A stretch of DNA of 64,000 nt from Aplidium turbinatum (lineage: Eukaryota > Chordata > Ascidiacea > Aplousobranchia > Polyclinidae), in assembly GCA_918807975.1 (NCBI GenBank), contig OU964918.1:58574477-58638476 (forward strand). Reading direction: 5' to 3'. Positions 55,276 through 64,000 of the stretch are shown piece by piece. The position numbers and the translations under genes are program-made. Position 1 is the stretch's first letter, and the number at the start of each line of letters is the position of its first letter. Under the pieces are notes generated by a model. It did no database searches, was not told the DNA's origin, and saw nothing but the letters and a program-made list of their open reading frames with translations.

Positions 55276-56284
55276 TATTCTATTAAACGCAATACCCTGT
55301 TTCAGTGGTTTAACGGTTGTCATTAATAATTTTAAAATGCATTATATCTAAATAGTCGTTTTAATTTTATTACTTGCAGATCTAAAGAAACGAGAGGTCC
55401 ACTTGGGTTATTTGTTGCGACCTTTCAACACCTGAAAGATCACAGACAAGTTCTTCTTATATGCATAACTGTATTTAGTGCTTTTGAACAAGCGTTGTTT
55501 ACTGGGGATTTCACCAGAGTAAGTGACTTTGGTGTTGCAAGATTTTATATTTAATATATAGCTTGTTATTACGTTCTATCTCCAAGTTAAAGGTGATCCC
55601 AGACTTGATACCAAGCTTTAGATAATTTAAGACAATAAGGTTTTCATAATACTAACCCTTCGGCAGTAACGAGAGTAGGGCTGACAGCTCTTTTCTCTCG
55701 GCAGCTTTGTTCAGCAATTACGCCCACTCAAGTATTACACACTGAGGTGAGTGGCGTGTTTCAACAACCAGTTTAACCTTATCTGTAGCGACACAGGGTT
55801 TTATGAGAACGCTCCACTCTTGTAGTGAAATATTTCACAAAGGAAATCTGCTAAAAATGTGAAATTTCTTGACTTCTAGTTTTTATTTTTGTGCAAATGT
55901 TCTAAACCTACACTAGTCATTTTTCTACTTTCCTGCCCTTCACAATAAGCATTTCGTCTGAAGTGGCTAGACATTTTCGTGCAATGCTAGTTATATACTG
56001 TATCTGTTTGTGTTAGTGCAATTACTTTGAAATGTAAAAACGCCCAAAAATGCCTTATATTTATGAACAAAAGTAATTTTTTGTTTAGTTTAGCTCTAGT
56101 CTATGTTATAATTCAAAAATTTCAAATTTGAAGCTATTTTCTGGAAATGAGAATAAAAACCGACTTTCTGACATTTTTTCATCTCAAACAGTTTATTTCA
56201 ATAAACTTGTTGGGTAAAAATTTAATTTTTATACGCACAATACACATGGCTATTATCTTGTGAAATATTTTGGCTCTGTGATTT

Positions 56285-56455
56285 TCATAGCTCCCGTTAT
56301 TAGGGATTAATTAGCATGGGCTAAGGTAGCCCATGACGTACTTTCCGCGTACGAAAACAGCTCGTACTAAGATAGGGTTAAGCTGGGAGTCGAACCAAGA
56401 TCACATGATTAGAGAGCAAGCGCCTTATCCACTGCGCCATCTCATCCTTGCACTT
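56285..56455 (-). mobile_element. tRNA-related SINE, family E
   Basis: On the minus strand gatgagatggcgcagtgga (box A) and ggttcgactcccagc (box B) form a tRNA-like head. The acceptor ends do not pair, so this is not a functional tRNA gene. The following sequence, with acgcggaaagtacgtcatgg, would be the SINE body. Only one copy is in the window. Confidence 0.5.
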
Positions 56456-56530
56456 GTTTCACTTGGCTATAGGATGGCGTTTTTGTGTAGCTCTTATAAT
56501 CACACCAGTTAAACTTTAAAGTTACGGTGA

Positions 56531-56640
56531 CCCAGACAGCCAACGTTTACAGTAGTATGATTGAATGAGAATGTAGCATGGGTAGGCTATGTTTGCAGAC
56601 GTTGAATCAATGTAAAAAACGACTGATTTGCTGTCGGGGA
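56531..56640. repeat. Copy of the cccagacagc palindrome family
   Basis: Starts cccagacagccaacgtt and ends gctgtcgggg, with the internal gacgttgaatcaatgtaaaa. It is longer and less symmetric than the copy at 23498. Confidence 0.65.
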
Positions 56641-57747
56641 TACTAACTTGTGTAAACGACCTGTTAACATATTTTCTATTTTGCAGTCGTTTATCTCGTG
56701 TCTACTGGCGGTAAATTGGGTTGGATTCATTCTAATCTGTTATGGGGCATGTGATTCTTTCTTCTCTTTCCTCTTCAGGAGGATAAAGAAGTATGTTGGG
56801 AGGATTCCTTTGTTTTCAGTAGGATTCGTGATATTTCTGGCACTGTTCATTGTTCTCTTGGTGAGTAGGCTATTACGATTTAAGAACGTTGACAATAGAT
56901 AGCCATCTATATCAACTTCAATGAAATGACAATAAAAAGTGCAAAAACGGAGCATAGCTTTGGATGTCATCATTGCTAAAATCCTTGGATTCATCTTTAA
57001 AAAACTTGTCACTTACTGCCACCATTTAAAAGGTAGAAACATAATACATGTAAAACCTAAAATTAAAACTTGTTTTAATGTTGTTGTGAATGTGAATGTT
57101 GTTGCTTTATTTTTAAGCAACTCTGTTTTTCAATGATGTATTTTTATCGCTTGATTGTTTTGGCATAAAAGTTAATACAAAAAGCAGAATTAAAGTAATT
57201 TAATTCTTTATTTAGGTTTGAGTTCCATACCCAACCAATGTATCTTTATTTTTTGTGCTACCAGCGTTTTGGGGAGTGGCTGAAGCAGTGTGGCAAACCC
57301 AAGTGAACGATAATAAAAATAAAAGTCTTAAATACATGAGCCGACATATTATGTTAAAATCAATGTTTTCTATCTAGGTCAATAATAGATATATTCTTTA
57401 TCACAAAGCCATGATCGTTGTCATTTCGCGCCCCTTAAACCATACCGGACCCGGGTTTATTCTTTGAACCCCCCCTGTCAACCTTACTGATCATAGTGCT
57501 GGCCAAATCAAGTAATTATTTGTTTCAGCGTTATATGGCGTGCTTTTTGCAAGCAATCAGGAAGCTGCCTTTGCTAACTACAGATTGTGGGAGTCCGTTG
57601 GATTTTTAATCGCGTTCACTTATCAGAGCTTCTTATGTGTCAGCACAAAAATTTGGACTCTGTTGGGAGTACTATTGGCCGACATGGCGCTTTATTTGGT
57701 CATAGAGGTAAGAAAGAATACAAGTAACTTCATACTTCTTCCACACA

Positions 57748-57985
57748 GCACCAGCTCATACTACCAGTGGTTATCAACTTCGACTTCTGTGCTGGTGTGT
57801 CTGGCCTCGATTCCAGGTCGAGTTATACAAAAGACTAAAAACGGCACCAATTATGCTATTTCTGCACATCGCAGTGAGCATAAGTCTGGTTACGTGGCGA
57901 CATGGCTACATGTGATAGAAAATGGGAAAATGCGTACTGTGGGTAAAAGACCTTAGTTTGTTATGGAGCGACAATAAATAATTTG
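57748..57985 (+). mobile_element. SINE family B copy in the pseudogene's last intron
   Basis: Contains ctcgattccaggtcgagtta, aaacggcaccaattatgct, and taaaagaccttagtttg followed by gagcgacaataaataa, matching 24517-24775. The tRNA-like head is rearranged. Confidence 0.65.
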
Positions 57986-58530
57986 TGACCACCTATTATT
58001 CTAATATACCAAATAACGTCCATTTACATCATTTAAAAAAAAGCGGTTGAAATAATAAAAACATGACAAAAGAGCACATACTCTTTTCAAGCAAAGTTGG
58101 AACAACTTCTTTAATTATTCAATGTTATATTTTTGCATTCAAGATGTAACTTTGTTTTCAGGAAAGAAATGGGCTCTTGTCATATAATTAGTTGTTTAAT
58201 AGAAATCTCAAAATTTTTATATTATATCTTTTAAAAACTTGTTTGAGTCACTTGATTAACTCGGCTACATATAAGGCAAACTGCATTATTATATTTTATT
58301 TCAAAATTTAATACTACAAAAGCTAAATGATCAGTGTTTGTGGATTTGCAGATTTTAGAGAGGAAAAAGAAAACGAAAAGACAATCAGAAATACCTACAT
58401 CAACATTTGGTCACAGTAATTCTCTTTACAGTACTGCAGAAGATATCATTAGCTGCGATGTGCTGGTTACTAAGTTGTAAAGGATCAACATTCGGCCTAT
58501 ACTCTTGTTCATATCATATAATGATGATGA

Positions 58531-58720
58531 TTATGTGCCTGATTTGATACAGACGTTGGCAATCATGGTCTTCCAAACTTCTCTGTCATTTGCCATTGGT
58601 ATAAAATCGTTAGTTTTGACTGTTGTATTTGTGGCCCATTGATTCAAGCTGTTTAAATATGTTAATCTTTGTCGACCTCTGCTTCTTTTTCTTTTTATCA
58701 TGCCCAAAATAGTCCTAATT
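58531..58720 (-). mobile_element. LINE reverse-transcriptase C-terminal remnant
   Basis: The minus-strand frame has RKRSRGRQRLTYLNSLNQW and FIPMANDREVWKTMIANVC, matching the conserved segment at the C-terminus of many LINE polyproteins (G-x-x-R-x-x-W, then A-x-DRE-x-W). Only this 3' part is present. It lies between the two UNC93-like genes. Confidence 0.65.
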
Positions 58721-59526
58721 TTTCCAAATCTCCATGTCTGTGAATATGATCTACAAATTGATTTTATACGATGAAAGGGAAAAAAACACAAATATACATT
58801 TGCTGAACATCGTTTGTATTGACTTGCGAAATGAACTGTTAGTAAGATGTACAAATGTGTTCGCCTTCAGATAAAAGAATATTGTTGATCTTTCGAAAGC
58901 GCCCGCTTGCTGTGATTATTTCACAATCTTAGCCATTCAAACAACTTTTCCCCATGCAGACTCAGTGCGGATCCAGTGAGTAGTCTTTAGAGAGGAGGGG
59001 GGAATTCCAACTAAACACAATGATGTGTAGGTCCGACCTTGCAAGTCACTTTTAATTGTTTCAGGAAGAGAAATGCCTCAATCGCCCTTTCCCTGGATCC
59101 GTCACTGTGCAGACTATGTACCAAGTTGTCTTGTGCTATAGTTGCTTTTGTATGTTTTACAAAATATTATTGCATTTTTTTTTACTTGTTTTTTAACATC
59201 AGCGTATGTTTAGATCATGGTTTAGATGGATGACAAAGATAATCTTTCGCTTTTTCTTCATTATGGTAGTGTTTTCGTGTTGATTATGCTTTCACAGTAG
59301 GCATACTATTTTTATAACAGACAAAATAAAACTTTTTTCTCTCTCTAGTAAAGTGTTTAGTTGGATAATGACACGATTGCCTGCTCTCAGTAGCGTTGGG
59401 AACTTTGGTCGGGAACTTGATGAAATCACCGCATTATGTCCAAATAATATTCAATCAGCACACCACAGTTTATCGAGATTGGTACTTGATGCACAAAGAA
59501 ATTTTGTCAAACTCAAACAAAAATTT

Positions 59527-62500
59527 TTATAATTTAGTAAGAGTGGATTGTTTTTCGCCATCATCACCTTTAGAGGTATTCCTTATGCCATTTTCTTGGA
59601 AAGGTTGAACATTTGCTTTATTCTTCTTCTTCATTTCGAGAAACTACAAAAAAAAAATATTGTTAGTAGCCTACATAAGGATCTTTGTTCAAGCATTGAG
59701 GATTTAAATCTTTTTAATGCAAAGTATAAAATATTTCAGTGAAATCACCTTTAAAGATAAAAATAATTAGGTTATTTTGGCAAGAACAGAAGTAGGCTAT
59801 TCTTGCTGCGTGTAACACTTAAAGAGACTATTTAGGTAAATAGATCACATTTTAGTAGGAACACCAATTATAAGGTCTTGAAAAATTTTCATTGAAATTT
59901 TGTCAATACTGTACAATTTTTTTTTATTTTTTTTTATAAAATCAAAAGCCATTTTTGTATCTTTACAGTTAGTCTTCAACACTTTTCGAGGAGTGTTGTG
60001 TCAAAGCTTTTATTGTGCCTGTAGTGATACATAAATTATATCGATAGTCCATAAGCTGGGACACTCTTTTGCAATAGAGTTGGACACCGAAAGATCTCAC
60101 TTTCTGCATTGGGTGATAAGCTAGGAGGAGCATAGAAGAAGATGGTCTATCGAGTAAATTGGGTAAAGCGAGCGATTTATCTGATGCGCCATGCACCATT
60201 TCATATTAACTTCCAATTTTCATCAAAAAAATACTTTCCAGATCACTTACCTCCACAACATAGTAAAATAGCATTCCAACCAATAGCATTCCAAGAAGAA
60301 TCCAAAGTTTAGTGCTGACGCACAAGTAGCTCTGATACGCAAATGCGATCACTTTTCCGACCGAAAGCCACAGCATATAATTAGAAAATGCCGCTTCTTG
60401 GTTAGAAACAAACAAAGCTCCGTAGAAAGCTGAAAAGTGCAAGAAGTGATTAGTTTTCGATCACGTCTTAATCACAAGTGTGATGCAGCTGGTGATTTCG
60501 GGATCCATAGATCCAAAAGAAAACGCCTCAGGTTGATATTGTGACAAAAATTCCATGATTTCACATGAAACTGCGAAGAGGCAATAAAGGGCGCACTTTT
60601 GGATTTAGAATGCCGATAGGTAATGACACAAAACCTTTGTTTTTTGTTACTGACACCCATAATTGACGAAAAGGTCCTCTAATGTGATAATTGATCAATG
60701 GCATCCGTTATAGAATGGAGAAACCCATGTCTTACATTTAACTTGCCCATGAGTGAGAAGGGTTTGATCAGTAAAAGAGTTATATCAAAAATTTAATGAG
60801 GCTGTTCACCAGGCATTTAATTCAATAACATGATAAGCTCTTCTAGTGTAAAATAAGCTAAACTATTATGATAGCTAGCTTGGTTAACACCAGAAGAGCG
60901 TATCATGTTATTGAAACTAATATTACCATCGCTCCAAGTAGGCAGGTATAAGCTACACTCTTGCTTATTGTTGTAAGTTACCATTGATTTGTGTATGCCA
61001 TACAGCATCAGCTAACCCCCAAAACGAAGGAAATACAAAGAACAATACTGAATCAGTAGGATAAGGAGTCCATATCTGCAAATATGCAATAGTTATTACA
61101 GTATGTTTGCTATGCTGTCTGATGAAATATTACCGGTGTTAAAACTAAATTTAACGTGTAGCACTTTGAAAATGCATGATGTAGGCTAATGATATATATC
61201 CATAAAATCTTTTTTTTTCGTAACAGCTTGATTATGGCAAAATAGCCTAAAAGAGTAAACTAAACTATGACAACTATGGCAAAGTAAAAAATCCCCCCTC
61301 TCCCGTTAGCACAGTGGTTACGCGTCCGACTCAAGATCACGGGCCGCTGGTTCGGCTCTGGGGGTGTGTGCGCTTGAGCAACGGTTTTCAGGACTGCTCT
61401 CCAATCAGCGGGACCTCATGGATTTAATAATTCCCCGGCAACCACATTTCAACAATCTGTAAACTTCACTCTGTCAATCTCGGTAACCGCCTTGCGTCAA
61501 AAGCCTGTACAGTGTACAACTATGCGACACTATCTGGAATAAACTATCATCACTTTGTCAGGACGAGGATAAAGGTTCAAAAACGAAAGAATCTTATTTT
61601 CATAACCTTTGCTCAAAATAAATGTTGTTCAAGCACACTAACATTAAATTACTTACCAAGAAAATAATGATCAACGCAAAACTAGTGAGAAAGCCGAGTG
61701 TTATCAACGGTATCCTTCCAGTAAATCTTGATATGCTGCCAAATAAAAATGAGCAAATCGAATCACAACCTCCATAACAAATCAAAACAAATCCGACCCA
61801 GTTCACAGCTAGCGGACAGGAGACGAATGACTGTAAAAGAAAGCTTGAAAATTATTTAAATCTAATTGTCGAAGTTTTCTTCTTTTTCTTCTTCGAAGTT
61901 TTGAGATAGTGCTAAAATCATGCATTTTCATAGTTAGGCTTTAGGTGCAAAAGTTCATTTGATAAACAGATTGATTGTATGAAGCTTGAACCGTAGGCTA
62001 CAAATTGTTAGCATTACATAAACTTTAACTTTCATTTCCTCCAAACTTTGTTTTGGCGATTCAAGTACTTTTTAGTTGAGTGGCCTATTTATTTGCAACA
62101 GGCTCAATCGTTGTCGTCGTCGTCGTCGTCGTGTGAGCGTCTGGGGCCAATGGTCTATCCTTTTACCACCCCAGATTCACGATTTGTTGCTTACAGAAAT
62201 TGACGTTAAATGACGCAATGATGTTGAATTTTGGGTAAAAATCAATCGCTAATGTGGGTGATACTGATCATCCAGTGGCTATCAACAGAAACGCTGCTAA
62301 AAAGAAAAATTTAGAGGGGAAAAATCAACTGTTGGGAGAGCAAATATTTTAATTTTGGAATGAAGAATTCGCTCAAAAATACAGCTACTGAACGCAGTCA
62401 AACGTTTATGAAACGGCATTCAACATGTAGTACAATGTCATTATAAAGCTATTTTTGGGAGCAAGATAAAATTGAGAGGTACATTTGCTCCCCTAAGTCC

Positions 62501-63788
62501 CCGGTGGCTGCGACGTATCACTAATCTGGGTGATATAATATAGTGTAGGCCTACGTAGTAGAATCAACAACGGAATCATGGTTTTATTAACGGATCATAA
62601 ACGTGCAAAAACAGAAAACACTTTAAGCTCACACGTGTAAAAATTGCGACAGAAACTTAGTTAGACAGAGACAAGGTACAAAAAAAAAGAAAATAAAAAA
62701 CAACATAATTGCTGTAGTTTTTCTCACTCGAGTAAAATCTCCTGTCAAGAACGCCTGTTGGAAGCCATTGTACGCAGTTAGGCATATCAAACATAGTTGG
62801 CGATGATCTTTTATGTGCTTAAACGTTGCAACAACCAAATCAAATGGGCTTCTTGTTTCATTTGATCTATAAATATTGAAAAATATTTACTTCAACAAAA
62901 CTTATCTTTTTGTTTTTCCACTGTAAGGTTAGGTTGAGCTCAACCGACAAACAGCTTAGTTAATGTACAACTTCATGCTTTTGTACCAATTACTAAATTT
63001 GTAAATCATTTGATTTTAATGATTAGCCAATAATAAATGAGCAACAATACCGTTACAATCACAAAGAAACAACTCCAGTTTATGTCTTTGTCATTTGCAC
63101 GCTTGCTACCGAACGAAGGAATTTTATTTTATTCTGACGTGTTTTGCAAAATGTGCTTGATTGTTCCAACAATATGTGATGAATAACGAAGCCTACACAT
63201 TGTAGGCTACAACCTATTAGACGTAGGCGGGTGTATGAAACAGCAAAAAGCAATTAGCCTACATCTTACAAAATCGCAACGGTGATAAACTAGGTGGGTT
63301 ATGTATCTCATGTTTTACAACATTGTGTAAGACCTAAAGTTAGTCAAGAAAACATGAAATTTTTCTATACATACCTCCACCTTAACAACGAAAACTATTA
63401 AAACAAATAAAACGTGCAACAAAACATGTAAAACATGTAACAAAACACGAATGACTTTTATGCATCAAAGTGCGAAAACCTACAATATTCCAGTTTATCA
63501 GCAGTAACTTTGTTTTGGCGATATTTTCTGGTTTAGTTTTAAAAGTTCCCTACCTTACAGATATGGGATCAAGAAACAATCCTATAACAAGAGTTCCTAG
63601 TAATCCAACTCCTGCATAAATGCCCATCAGCGTGTAGAGTAAACTTGTTTGCACACCTTCGCTTTGTAATTGTGTCACTGGACACTCTGTTGTGTTGTAC
63701 CCGATTCTAGCTGCATTGAAATCCTCCTGACAATCATGTGACCCACAATATGTCTCGATGTAAGAAGAATTGTAACAATCTGGAAGAA
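59527..63788 (-). CDS. UNC93-like membrane protein, 3' exons, intact, runs off the window
   Basis: Six minus-strand exons join in phase with no stop: 63788-63554, 62866-62728, 61830-61657, 61075-60982, 60429-60251 and 59643-59527 (ending TAA). Five of the six have exactly the same length as their counterparts in the plus-strand copy (235, 139, 174, 94, 179), and the last is 117 instead of 129. They code for about 312 residues: a Cys-containing loop (SSYIETYCGSHDCQEDFNAA), membrane spans including LLYTLMGIYAGVGLLGTLVI, the family motif SFWGLADAVWHTQ and SNQEAAFSNYMLWLSVGKVI, and a basic tail FLEMKKKNKA. UNC93 proteins are MFS-related; UNC93B traffics Toll-like receptors and nematode UNC-93 regulates a potassium channel. 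The N-terminal exons lie beyond 64000. The two copies are tail to tail, about 1 kb apart. Confidence 0.9.
60823..60913. repeat. Small foldback in an intron of the minus-strand UNC93-like gene
   Basis: The arm caataacatgataagctctt (60823 onward) is matched inverted by gagcgtatcatgttattg ending at 60913. Part of it, with the accaggcatttaattc flank, also occurs at about 22777-22813, so it is dispersed. Confidence 0.5.
61297..61585 (+). mobile_element. SINE family C copy
   Basis: Head tcccgttagcacagtggtta, box B-like ggttcggctctgg, and 3' end gtcaggacgaggataaagg. In an intron of the minus-strand UNC93-like gene. Confidence 0.75.
62250..62520. repeat. Decayed dispersed repeat, related to 4626-4810
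   Basis: Shares caactgttgg, an AT-rich block and cagtcaaacgttta in the same order. G/C-rich segments stand near both edges. Confidence 0.35.
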
Positions 63789-63924
63789 CTGTAGAAACAA
63801 GAAATTTTGTAAAGTGCCTGAAACAAAATCTCGCTGTATTGAAAAAAAAGCAGGTTTGGTCTTTAAACTCTAAAATCAACTGCAAAAACGTTAGATAAAT
63901 TATATGCCATCAAGTTTGTCAGCA

Positions 63925-64000
63925 GTGTGGATAGAATGGGATAGCACTTAATGGATGGAGTAATTCACAAGACAACAACACTTCAACAAGCGAAACTCCA
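63925..64000 (+). mobile_element. SINE family C copy, cut by the window edge
   Basis: Begins inside the body with gggatagcacttaatggatg and continues with acaacacttcaacaagcg to the end of the window. Confidence 0.6.

Larger units (their letters stand above)
51292..58480 (+). pseudogene. UNC93-like transporter-family gene copy, apparently disabled
   Basis: Exons recognised: 51292-51479, 52209-52389, 53451-53576, 54566-54800, 55380-55518, 56687-56860, 57216-57309, 57529-57707 and 58352-58480 (TAA). The product is a multi-span membrane protein of the UNC93/MFS family: LQSSLNYEEGLGTGSLAIIY, LGCKWTICVSIIGY, GLCAAPLWAAKSTYLT, RFFGIFFLFFQF, FWGVAEAVWQTQ and SNQEAAFANYRLWESVGF. Three defects against the minus-strand paralogue and family: the 53451 exon has one base too many for its phase, apparently in the A run near 53480; in the 57216 exon a TGA (57219-57221) stands where the paralogue has Trp (IWTPYPTD); and the donor after 57309 reads AT where the paralogue has GT. 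All other exons are open with good splice sites, so loss is recent. Sequencing error could explain the first. Confidence 0.75.

Noticed and set aside
56396-56455. Minus-strand tRNA gene
   Set aside because: Box A and box B are present but the acceptor stem does not pair; treated as a SINE head.
57540-57956. Single 138-codon frame starting in the UNC93-like copy
   Set aside because: Only the part to 57707 is exon; the rest reads through a GT donor into a SINE family B copy.

Overview
This is an AT-rich window of animal nuclear DNA: spliced genes with short to medium introns, many tRNA-derived SINEs, and a dense load of hAT-type DNA transposons. Gene content (an NPAS4/dysfusion-type bHLH-PAS factor, a papain-family protease, UNC93-like membrane proteins) fits an invertebrate; an ascidian-like tunicate is my best guess but is not proven from the sequence.

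Layout. 1-5.2 kb: no gene seen. 5.2-15.2 kb: a complete ten-exon bHLH-PAS gene (+ strand, 930 codons) with a long 3' untranslated region. 15.6-17.2 kb: two likely exons of an unrecognised minus-strand gene converging on it. 17.2-21.5 kb: SINEs and intergenic DNA. 21.5-23.4 kb: the last three exons of a minus-strand gene whose product ends in a His/Pro/Tyr-rich tail. 25.5-35.2 kb: a transposon graveyard in which at least seven hAT-like or TTAA-type elements can be delimited by terminal inverted repeats, most of them by 8-bp target duplications; several sit inside one another and one sits inside a LINE-like ORF. 36.0-44.1 kb: a complete nine-exon C1A cysteine protease gene (+ strand, 377 codons). 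44.2-50 kb: nested SINEs and three hammerhead-ribozyme motifs counting the one in the protease intron. 51.3-58.5 kb: an UNC93-like gene copy (+) that looks recently disabled. 59.5-64 kb: an intact-looking UNC93-like paralogue on the opposite strand, tail to tail, running off the right edge.

The most unusual signal is a 95-97 bp repeat that is little more than a type I hammerhead ribozyme plus a 3' hairpin. One copy is antisense in protease intron 7, has an intact catalytic core and is flanked by a 12-bp direct repeat. A second copy 5 kb away, in the opposite orientation, has one changed core base. A third, sequence-unrelated hammerhead lies inside a 537-bp element bounded by 38-bp inverted repeats. 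This suggests very small mobile units built around self-cleaving RNA.

The genes show no operon-like or pathway relationship to one another. All exon structures were worked out by hand from splice-site phase and protein similarity remembered from the families, with no database search.
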